From assembly GCA_015486135.1 (NCBI GenBank), contig WFSE01000022.1, positions 1 through 36,755 on the forward strand: a DNA stretch of 36,755 nucleotides, written 5' to 3'. Position 1 is the first letter of the stretch. Each line of letters opens with the position of its first letter. Position numbers and translations under genes: made by a program. The notes beneath the pieces were generated by a model, which searched no databases, was not told the DNA's origin, and was given only the letters and a program-made list of their open reading frames with translations. Source of the DNA: Lentisphaeria bacterium (GTDB taxonomy: Bacteria; Verrucomicrobiota; Lentisphaeria; Victivallales; JAADHT01). This document shows positions 16,456-22,050 of this stretch, piece after piece.

Positions 16456-16766
16456 TGCGGAAACCCAAAAATTTACCACCCGCTTCGCTGGAGGCACAGA
16501 GGTAAGTAGAGGAGAGAAGACGGAGATGCATGAAATAAACAGCAACCTTCGGTTCCGGATTATTTCACGCATGGCTTTATTTGAGAGGAAGAGAGGAGAA
16601 AAACTCTGCCTTCACTCCCAAATAGAACATCGATGGAACGGGAGGCAGTCGAAGACTGGAGTCCGTTCCAGCGATCTCATCTTCTCGGTGTCTCCGTGTC
16701 TCTAGCGAAGCGGGTGGTTGGAAAGGACGGAAGAAAATGCGAATGACTCAAATCAAAAATAAAGAT
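16456..16766 (+). repeat. 311-bp direct repeat with inverted-end element, core type 2, copy 1
   Basis: The inner element 16477-16717 starts CCACCCGCTTCGCTGGAGGC and ends TCTAGCGAAGCGGGTGG, the same ends as the type 1 elements. Its core is different, containing ATCGATGGAACGG pairing with CCGTTCCA and GAAATAA pairing with TTATTTC. Flanking bases on both sides (GTGCGGAAACCC; GGACGGAAGAAAATGCG) are also shared with 17642-17952, so the copying unit was larger than the element. Confidence 0.85.
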
Positions 16767-16837
16767 GGTGAATCTTGAATTATGGATGATGGAGTGAACC
16801 ACGGATGGGCCTTCTTTAGGGACGATCCCTCCGCTAA

Positions 16838-16948
16838 GTTTCGGATTTCGAATTTGAGATGTCGGTGGGCATCATTGGAGCATTTGAATTTTGAAAATTC
16901 GGATTTGTTTCGAGTTTCGGATTTCTTATTTCGGATTTCCAGATAAGG
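16838..16948 (+). repeat. Upstream repeat with GAATTTTGAAAATTC palindrome, nikL copy
   Basis: Matches 14860-14965, including the palindrome (16886-16900) and the following GGATTTGTTTCGAGTTT. The palindrome ends 58 bases before the nikL start, almost the same distance as at nikK. Confidence 0.75.
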
Positions 16949-16958
16949 AGTTGGATGT

Positions 16959-17564
16959 ATGAAAACATTGATATTATTAGCTGTTTTTTTCGCGGGAGTC
17001 GCGGCCGACGCCCATAAGATCAAGTGTTTCGCCGCCGCCGAGGACGGCAAGGTCGCGGGATACGCATGGATGTCGGGTGGCGTCCGTCCGAAAGGAATCC
17101 CCTTCAAGGTGGTCGATTCCAAGGGGAACACGATCGCCCAAGGCAAAACGGGCGACAATGGCGAGTTCTCCTTTGTTCCGAAAGTTAGGGACAATCTAAC
17201 GATTACGGTGAACGCTGGCGCTGGACACGTCGCCAAATTCGTGGTCAAGGCCAACGAGCTTCCAGCGGAGTTCCCTTCCTCCCCCCCCGCGGCTTCCGCG
17301 AATTCCGCGGTTTCCGACGACAAGGAGCGGTCCGATACTGCCGCTGGGGAGGGGGCCGTCAGCCCGAAAGTGGCTGCTGGCGAGTTGGAGGCTGTCGTCA
17401 AACGAGCGGTAAGCGCGGAAATCGCGCCTTTGCGGATGGAGTTGGCGGAGTTCAAGGAGCGAGAGCGGCTCCAGGACATTGTCGCGGGATTGGGATTTAT
17501 CGCCGGTATCACCGGCGTGGTGTTTTTCATGCTGGGCTTGAACAAAAATCGAAATAAGGAGTGA
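16959..17564 (+). CDS. nikL: Nickel transporter auxiliary membrane protein, NikL type
   Basis: A 201-residue protein with a signal peptide (LILLAVFFAGVAADA), a mature N-terminus beginning HKIKCFAAAEDG and a single beta-sandwich domain (KGIPFKVVDSKGNTIAQGKTGDNGEFSFVPK) of the carboxypeptidase-regulatory type. A low-complexity Ala/Ser/Pro linker, an amphipathic helix and a C-terminal membrane helix (DIVAGLGFIAGITGVVFFMLGL) follow. This architecture and its position are those of NikL in nikKMLQO clusters, where it takes the place of CbiN/NikN. AAGGAG eight bases upstream fixes the ATG. The whole gene is flanked by a 311-bp direct repeat. Confidence 0.85.
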   Translation: MKTLILLAVFFAGVAADAHKIKCFAAAEDGKVAGYAWMSGGVRPKGIPFKVVDSKGNTIAQGKTGDNGEFSFVPKVRDNLTITVNAGAGHVAKFVVKANELPAEFPSSPPAASANSAVSDDKERSDTAAGEGAVSPKVAAGELEAVVKRAVSAEIAPLRMELAEFKERERLQDIVAGLGFIAGITGVVFFMLGLNKNRNKE

Positions 17565-17600
17565 TGAATGTTGAATGGTGAATTGAAAATTAAACATTTG

Positions 17601-17639
17601 AGATGTCGGGAGCGGGGCCAGCACTTATGACCTTAGTCA
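17601..17639 (+). repeat. Duplicate of the nikM 3' end
   Basis: AGATGTCGGGAGCGGGGCCA and the following bases match 16381-16418, which contains the last codons and stop of nikM, with only about three differences. Here it is not part of any gene. Confidence 0.75.
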
Positions 17640-17641
17640 AC

Positions 17642-17952
17642 GTGCGGAAACCCAAAAATTTACCACCCGCTACGCTGGAGACACAGAGGTAAGTAGGAGG
17701 GAGAAGACGGAGATGCATGAAATAAACAGCAACCTTCGGTTCCGGATTATTTCACGCATGGCTTTATTTGAGAGGAAGAGATGAGAAAGACTCTGCCTTC
17801 ACTCCCAAATAGAACATCGATGGAACGGGAGGCAGTCGAAGACTGGAGTCCGTTCCATCGATCTCATCTTCTCCGTGCCTCCGTGTCTCTAGCGAAGCGG
17901 GTGGTTGGAAAGGACGGAAGAAAATGCGAATGACTCAAATCGGAAATAAAGA
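17642..17952 (+). repeat. 311-bp direct repeat with inverted-end element, core type 2, copy 2
   Basis: Almost identical to 16456-16766 and of the same length. The inner element is 17663-17904. The main hairpin is more complete here: ATCGATGGAACGG pairs with CCGTTCCATCGAT, with only the loop between. One mismatch in the left end (CCACCCGCTACGCT) breaks the terminal repeat. The pair flanks nikL in direct orientation, so recombination between them would delete that gene. Confidence 0.85.
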
Positions 17953-18005
17953 TATTGGCGAATTTAGGATTTCTAATGTAGGATTTAGAGTTTCAGGGAA
18001 AATAG

Positions 18006-18773
18006 ATGAGGATATTTCAAAAAACTGACAGCCGTTCCATTGTTGACGGTCTGGACCCGCGCGTCAGACTGGCTGTGGCTTTGACGCTTTCCTTCCTCGT
18101 GGTGGTGTTGGAGAAGTGGGAATCTTTGGCGTTAGCGGCGCTCGCGGCTGTTTTCCTCCTAGCCATAGCCAAGGGGTTCAGGTGGCGAATCTTCCGTCGG
18201 CACGCCGAACTCAACATGCTGGCCGCGTTTTTGATTATCCTCGTCCCGCTATCCACGCCAGGAGAGGCGGTGTTCTCTTGGGGGCCGTTGCAGTGGACCG
18301 CCGAAGGCTTCGACGCGGCGTTCCGTATAGCGGCCAAGGCTAATATCGTCATGGCGATATGCGGTTCGCTACTGGCGACCTTGGACCCCATGGTGCTGGC
18401 GCGCGCCGCGGCCGCCTTGGGGGTGCCGGAAAAGCTTTCCCACATCCTTTTTTTCTGCGTGAGGTATCTAGAGTCGGCGCATATCGAATACCACCGTTTG
18501 CGGAATGCCATGAAAGCGCGCGGTTTCCGCGCCGGCTTCAACGGGCATTCGCTCCGATCCCTAGGGTATTTGGTCGGTATGATGTTCATCCGCGGGGTTG
18601 ATCGTTCCGACCGCGTGTTGGAGGCGATGAAATGCCGCGGATTTGATGGACGGCTTTACTCCCTGAGCGCTTTTTCGGCCCGACTCCGGGATGCCGTTTT
18701 CGCGGGAGTGGTCGTGGCCGCGGGATTCGCGCTGGCCTTTGTGGAATGGGGGGCGGCATGGCGGAACATCTGA
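18006..18773 (+). CDS. nikQ: ECF-type nickel transporter transmembrane coupling protein (CbiQ/NikQ family)
   Basis: A 255-residue inner-membrane T component. It has the LDPRVRLAVALTLSF start typical of CbiQ, about five to six membrane helices, and the two coupling motifs that contact the ATPase: NAMKARGF and EAMKCRGFDG (Ala-X-X-X-Arg-Gly). AGGGA upstream supports ATG 18006. The end overlaps nikO by 16 bases, so the two are translationally coupled. It transmits ATP-driven movement of NikO to NikM. Confidence 0.92.
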   Translation: MRIFQKTDSRSIVDGLDPRVRLAVALTLSFLVVVLEKWESLALAALAAVFLLAIAKGFRWRIFRRHAELNMLAAFLIILVPLSTPGEAVFSWGPLQWTAEGFDAAFRIAAKANIVMAICGSLLATLDPMVLARAAAALGVPEKLSHILFFCVRYLESAHIEYHRLRNAMKARGFRAGFNGHSLRSLGYLVGMMFIRGVDRSDRVLEAMKCRGFDGRLYSLSAFSARLRDAVFAGVVVAAGFALAFVEWGAAWRNI

Positions 18774-19435
18774 TCGAGTTTGAGGATATTTCCTTTTCCT
18801 ATGAAGGCAAGAAGGTCTTGGACAGGGCGACCTTTTCGCTGAAGGAGGGGGAGCGGTTGGGGTTGGCCGGCGCTATCGGAGCGGGAAAAACCACCCTGCT
18901 CCATCTAGTTGTCGGGCTGATCCTGCCGGATGCCGGAGTTTTGAGAGTTTTGGGGAAGCCGCGTCGCCGCGAGACCGATTTCCGCGAAATCCGCGGGAAA
19001 GTGGGTCTTTTGTTCCAGAATTCCGACGACCAACTGTTTTGTCCAACCGTTATCGAGGATGTGGCTTTCGGACCATTAAATATGGGGCGCACCGTCGAGG
19101 AGGCTAAAAAGGATGCCGCGGAGGCCTTGGATAGGGTGGGCTTAGTGGGATTCGAGGACCGGATAACATACCGGCTTTCCGGAGGGGAGAAAAGACTTGC
19201 GGCGTTGGCCACGCTACTTGCGATGAAGCCGGAGGTTCTTTTATTGGACGAACCCAGCAACGGATTGGACTGCGAATCCCGCGGCAGAATCCTGGAGCTT
19301 TTACGAACCCTCCCGCAAAGCATGGTTATCGTATCCCACGACAAGGACTTTCTGAATGCTGTTTCCACCCGGAAGTTGTCGCTGAAAGATGGCCATGTCC
19401 TAGATGAAATCCTGGATCCCATCTGTCCTCCGTAG
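18758..19435 (+). CDS. nikO: ECF-type nickel transporter ATP-binding protein (CbiO/NikO family)
   Basis: A 225-residue ABC ATPase. Walker A is GAIGAGKTTLL (about residues 38-48, with Ala-Ile where most relatives have Pro-Asn). The Q loop lies in GLLFQNSDDQLF, the ECF-type Q-helix. The signature is YRLSGGEKRLAALATLLAM, Walker B is VLLLDEPSNGLD, and the switch His is in VIVSHD. I chose ATG 18758 rather than 18746 because the family begins close to AEHLIEFEDISFSY and a G-rich site precedes it. The last residues (ICPP) and the TAG stop lie within a dispersed CCTCCGTAGCTTTAGCG repeat, so the native C-terminus may have been replaced by repeat sequence. Confidence 0.93.
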   Translation: MAEHLIEFEDISFSYEGKKVLDRATFSLKEGERLGLAGAIGAGKTTLLHLVVGLILPDAGVLRVLGKPRRRETDFREIRGKVGLLFQNSDDQLFCPTVIEDVAFGPLNMGRTVEEAKKDAAEALDRVGLVGFEDRITYRLSGGEKRLAALATLLAMKPEVLLLDEPSNGLDCESRGRILELLRTLPQSMVIVSHDKDFLNAVSTRKLSLKDGHVLDEILDPICPP

Positions 19436-19453
19436 CTTTAGCGAAGGAGGAAG
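19426..19453 (-). repeat. Short dispersed repeat overlapping the nikO stop codon
   Basis: CCTCCGTAGCTTTAGCGAAGGAGG is the reverse complement of the block at 14820-14847 and supplies the nikO stop (TAG at 19433-19435). A further partial copy (GAAGCTACGGAGG) follows at 19458-19470. Confidence 0.65.
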
Positions 19454-19623
19454 CCTGGGAAGCTACGGAGGAAATCCGAAATCCTAAACCCTAAATCCAA
19501 AATGAGAAACAAATTCAAAATCCGAATGACTTAAATCAGAACCACAGATGGACACGGATAAACTCAGAGTAGCGAAGCCGCAACCAATTTTTACAGCCAA
19601 GACGCTAAAACACCAAGAATCCA

Positions 19624-19885
19624 CCACCCGCTTCGCTGGAGACACGGAGACACTGAGTAAGAAAATAGCTGAGATCACTCGATTCCATTCCCGTTTCACG
19701 GAAATATAATCGAGTGATAGATTTTCAAGAGAACTCAGAGACAAAACGCTCGAGACTCCTCCTCCTCTCCAATCAAAGCCGTTGTGTGAATTTGACAGGC
19801 CGGGATACGGCATGGCCAATTCACGCAATCTCCGTGTGCTCTTCTATCTTCTCTTTTTCCTCCGTGCCTCTAGCGAAGCGGGTGG
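19624..19885 (-). repeat. 262-bp terminal-inverted-repeat element, core type 1, right copy
   Basis: Same length as, and near-complete match to, the reverse complement of 13797-14058, including the ATCACTCGATT...AATCGAGTGAT hairpin and the CTCGAGACTCCTCCTC and GTGTGAATTTGACAGGCCGG blocks. The ends are CCACCCGCTTCGCTGGAGAC and CTCTAGCGAAGCGGGTGG. Together the copies form a 262-bp inverted repeat around a 5.6-kb segment holding all six nik genes. Confidence 0.85.
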
Positions 19886-19904
19886 TGAAACGTCTAGGGA
19901 AGTT

Positions 19905-19938
19905 CTACCCGAGGAACGACAGGCCTGGATACCAGGTA
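19905..19938 (+). repeat. CTACCCGAGGAACGAC repeat with small hairpin, copy 2
   Basis: Second occurrence of the block at 16419-16452. The hairpin is CCTGG-ata-CCAGG (19924-19936). Confidence 0.65.
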
Positions 19939-19963
19939 ACGTAGGGTCTACTGAAAAAGTCGA

Positions 19964-20044
19964 GAACGGGTGAGTGGCTAGGCAATAAGCCGAAGGTGCA
20001 CTAAAGTGCTCCGAGGCGAAATTAACGCCGCCAATGGCCCGTTC
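19964..20044 (+). ncRNA. Predicted four-way-junction structure (candidate structured RNA or element end)
   Basis: GAACGGG (19964-19970) pairs with CCCGTTC (20038-20044). Inside lie three successive hairpins: GGCT/AGCC (19976-19991), GCAC-TAAA-GTGC (19998-20009, extendable by GG/CC) and GGCG-AAATTAA-CGCC (20015-20029). The outline is cloverleaf-like, but it lacks a tRNA T-loop consensus, an anticodon loop of correct size and a CCA end. I do not recognise a known riboswitch or ribozyme. It could act as RNA or as folded single-stranded DNA of a mobile element. Confidence 0.4.
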
Positions 20045-20045
20045 C

Positions 20046-20194
20046 CGGCTTTCGCGGAATTGGCAAGCGCCTCAAATCGTTAGTCGGCTCCAAGGGTTTT
20101 GGGAGGCTTGCTCCAAAAACCTTGGAGATGACACCGTTAAAAACAGGCTTAACCCAATGAAAATAAAGCGCTTGCCAATTATTCAGTGAGCCCT
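20046..20194 (+). repeat. Dispersed ~145-bp element, copy C
   Basis: The most complete copy, from CGGCTTTCGCGGAATTGGCA to GCTTGCCAATTATTCAGTGA plus GCCC. The ends are imperfect inverted repeats sharing AATTGGCAAGCGC. A second copy of the right end (CCAATTATTCAGTGAGCCC, within 20226-20249) lies 30 bases downstream. Confidence 0.8.
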
Positions 20195-20225
20195 AACGTA
20201 CGAAACCGACCCCAAGCACACGGTA

Positions 20226-20249
20226 GGCCAATTATTCAGTGAGCCCTAA
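20226..20249 (+). repeat. Solo end of the ~145-bp element
   Basis: CCAATTATTCAGTGAGCCC plus flanking TAA repeats the right end of the adjacent copy C, without the element body. It could be a remnant of a second insertion or of imperfect excision. Confidence 0.6.
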
Positions 20250-20264
20250 ATAGCACGCCTAGGC

Positions 20265-20293
20265 TTGACAACGCACGCCCACTAGCCTATACT
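20265..20293 (+). promoter_or_regulatory. Strong sigma-70-type promoter for the polysaccharide cluster
   Basis: TTGACA at 20265-20270 is a perfect -35. TATACT at 20288-20293 is one base off TATAAT. The spacer is exactly 17. It is the best promoter in the window and reads into the exporter gene at 20542, which implies a leader of about 240 bases. Confidence 0.7.
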
Positions 20294-20299
20294 TCAAGC

Positions 20300-20541
20300 C
20301 TCGGATTTGCTCCAATTGGGAGCGGTCCATGCGGACAGGGTTAGCCTGTTCTCGACTCCAAGGATTATCGGATATTGCCAAGTGGTGATAGAAATGCGTT
20401 GACTCGGTGTGCCCATGCGCTGCCTAATTGACGGGGCGAAGCGCGCCCGGATTGGATGCCCGGCACAAAAACGGTCGTTTTCCCTATCCTTTTCCCGCGG
20501 CCAAAAGCCTTTTACCGCAATCCTTCATGAATCACTAGTAA
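20300..20541 (+). promoter_or_regulatory. Long structured 5' leader of the polysaccharide export operon
   Basis: Between the promoter and the Wzm-like start there is no gene. Three back-to-back hairpins open the transcript: GCTCC/GGAGC (20309-20323), GTCC-atgc-GGAC (20325-20336) and ACAGG-gttag-CCTGT (20335-20349). The second and third share two bases, so they are mutually exclusive at the base of the stem. A later GGGCG/CGCCC hairpin lies near 20440-20455. I do not see a JUMPstart/ops element or a riboswitch that I know. It could equally encode a separate small RNA. Confidence 0.45.
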
Positions 20542-21306
20542 ATGATTAAAAGCCTATACAAATACAGAGCCTACATTCTCTACAGCGTTAGAGCGAAATT
20601 GATTAGCAAAACCATCAAAAACCACTTGGGTGTTTTGTGGCTGCTCTTGGACCCCATTCTGCGCATGGTGGTTTTTTATGTCGTATTTGTTTTTCTCATG
20701 CATAAACGCACGGAGAACTTCACCACATTCCTACTGATTGGAATCGTCGCGTTCACATGGTTTATGCAGGGACTGACCATGGGGGCCACCAGCATTTCAC
20801 AAGCTGGACGGCTTATCCAGCAGATATTCATCCCCAAAGTCGTTTTCCCAACCATAACGACGCTAGTGCACACTATTGAATTTGCTATAGTTGTATCACT
20901 TCTTGCAATTTACATTTCGATAAGATTGCATCCAGCCATCTCCTGGCTCGCACTCCCGGTTATCATCCTAACGCAATTCGTTTTCGTTTACGGGGTTACC
21001 CTTTTGAGCGCGGCGATTGTTCCCTTTATCCCGGACTTGAGTTTTCTGATTTCCCATGGCACTAGAGCCCTGTTTTTTCTTTCGGGTGTGTTTTTCGAGA
21101 TAAAACCAACCGACCCCCAATATCACCTATTCATGCTGAATCCATTGGCGAAGTTGCTCGAGCAATACAGGCAAATACTCCTGCATGGGCGATGGCCGGA
21201 ATGGAATTCCCTCTTGCATGTTTCCTGCATCGGGCTAGTCATGATACTGGCTGGAGCCTTCATATTGGAAAAGTTCGAACACTACTATCCTAGGATAACG
21301 GCATGA
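20542..21306 (+). CDS. wzm: Polysaccharide ABC exporter permease (Wzm type)
   Basis: A 254-residue ABC-2 type membrane subunit. The start MIKSLYKYRAYILYSVRAKLISKTIKNHLG...LLDPILRMVVFYVVF is the characteristic cytosolic amphipathic helix and first membrane helix of O-antigen and capsule exporters, with about six helices in all. Together with the next gene it forms the pump that moves lipid-linked glycan across the inner membrane. There is no clear Shine-Dalgarno sequence, but the family start matches ATG 20542. It overlaps the ATPase gene by four bases (ATGA). Confidence 0.9.
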   Translation: MIKSLYKYRAYILYSVRAKLISKTIKNHLGVLWLLLDPILRMVVFYVVFVFLMHKRTENFTTFLLIGIVAFTWFMQGLTMGATSISQAGRLIQQIFIPKVVFPTITTLVHTIEFAIVVSLLAIYISIRLHPAISWLALPVIILTQFVFVYGVTLLSAAIVPFIPDLSFLISHGTRALFFLSGVFFEIKPTDPQYHLFMLNPLAKLLEQYRQILLHGRWPEWNSLLHVSCIGLVMILAGAFILEKFEHYYPRITA

Positions 21307-22040
21307 CAACGGCAAGCACCGACAAGCATTCCGCCCCCCCTACCCGCCATCACCGCGGCGATGTCCTTCTTGTCGTAAGGAATGCGGCGGTGATATACAA
21401 TCAAAACCGCTCGATATTCCGAAGGAGTAAATTCGAGGCGCTAAGCGATGTGAGCTTCGACCTCTGCGCGGGGGAATCCCTTGGAGTCATAGGGCGCAAT
21501 GGCGCCGGGAAATCGACGCTGCTGAGATTGCTCGCGGGCGTAATCAAGCCAGATAGAGGAACAGTAGTCAAACAAGAAGGGGTGACGGCTTCCTTGTTGG
21601 TTCTCCAGGCGGGCTTCTCCCAGGAGCTATCCGGCAGGGAGAATGTCTATCTTTCCGGCTTGGCCCTAGGCTACTCCAAAGACAGAATCGACCAAGAGAT
21701 AGAGAAGATTATTGACTTCTCCGGAATCCGCTCCCATATAGATGTCCCGGTTAGAACATATTCAACAGGGATGAGGGCCAGGCTTGGTTTTTCAATCATA
21801 CATAAATTGCAGACGGATATTTTACTGCTGGACGAGGTGCTTGGCGTGGGGGACCGGGATTTCAAAAAGAAGACCACCGCGATAATGAAGGAAAAAATAA
21901 AATCCGAACAGACGGTCGTACTGGTCTCCCACCAGGCGAGCATGATACAGGAACTCTGCAACCGCGCCCTTTGGATTGAAAACGGCGTGGCGATAATGGA
22001 AGGACCCACTGAAGACGTGATAAAAAAATATGAAAAATAA
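21303..22040 (+). CDS. wzt: Polysaccharide ABC exporter ATPase (Wzt type, no glycan-binding domain)
   Basis: A 245-residue ATPase. Walker A is GVIGRNGAGKSTLLRLLAGV, the signature is RTYSTGMRARLGFSI, Walker B is DILLLDEVLGVGD and the switch His is in VLVSHQ. YNQNRSIFRRSKFEALSDVSFDL is the typical entry of the Wzt/TagH/KpsT branch. The protein ends soon after the nucleotide-binding domain. The C-terminal carbohydrate-binding domain of E. coli O9a-type Wzt is missing, so recognition of a chain-end modification is not expected. Base composition matches the upstream genes and changes abruptly just after its stop. Confidence 0.9.
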   Translation: MTTASTDKHSAPPTRHHRGDVLLVVRNAAVIYNQNRSIFRRSKFEALSDVSFDLCAGESLGVIGRNGAGKSTLLRLLAGVIKPDRGTVVKQEGVTASLLVLQAGFSQELSGRENVYLSGLALGYSKDRIDQEIEKIIDFSGIRSHIDVPVRTYSTGMRARLGFSIIHKLQTDILLLDEVLGVGDRDFKKKTTAIMKEKIKSEQTVVLVSHQASMIQELCNRALWIENGVAIMEGPTEDVIKKYEK

Positions 22041-22050
22041 GCGACAAAGC

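Larger units (their letters stand above)
16411..16958. other. Repeat spacer between nikM and nikL
   Basis: 548 bases without a gene. It holds the CTACCCGAGGAACGAC repeat (16419-16452), the 311-bp repeat with its inverted-end element (16456-16766), and the palindrome-bearing upstream repeat (16838-16948). Such a long spacer is unusual inside a transporter operon. Confidence 0.7.
17565..18005. other. Repeat spacer between nikL and nikQ
   Basis: 441 bases without a gene: a duplicate of the nikM 3' end (17601-17639), the second 311-bp repeat copy (17642-17952) and a short GGATTT-type stretch before the nikQ ribosome binding site. Confidence 0.7.
19436..20264. other. Repeat-dense region downstream of nikO
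   Basis: About 830 bases with no credible gene. In order: a decayed GGATTT and ACCACAGATGGACACGGATAA repeat (19465-19570), the right-hand 262-bp element (19624-19885), a CTACCCGAGGAACGAC repeat (19905-19938), a predicted four-way-junction structure (19964-20044), the ~145-bp element copy C (20046-20194) and an extra copy of that element's end (20226-20249). Short open frames here are translated repeats. Confidence 0.7.

Noticed and set aside
13797-19885. An insertion sequence or composite transposon carrying the nik genes
   Set aside because: The flanking elements have inverted ends, but neither they nor the segment between them encode a transposase or integrase, so I list them as non-autonomous repeats only.
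19964-20044. A tRNA, suggested by the cloverleaf-like folding
   Set aside because: The acceptor-like stem fits, but there is no T-loop consensus, the middle hairpin has a four-base loop instead of seven, and no CCA follows. It is kept only as an unassigned structure.
13501-20249. A CRISPR array, because of the many short repeats
   Set aside because: The repeats are irregularly spaced, of several unrelated types and partly inverted. There is no run of equal repeats with unique spacers and no cas gene.
20265-20541. A JUMPstart/ops element upstream of the exporter genes
   Set aside because: The nearest word, GGAGCGGTCCATGC, differs from the ops consensus GGCGGTAGCGTGCT at too many positions.
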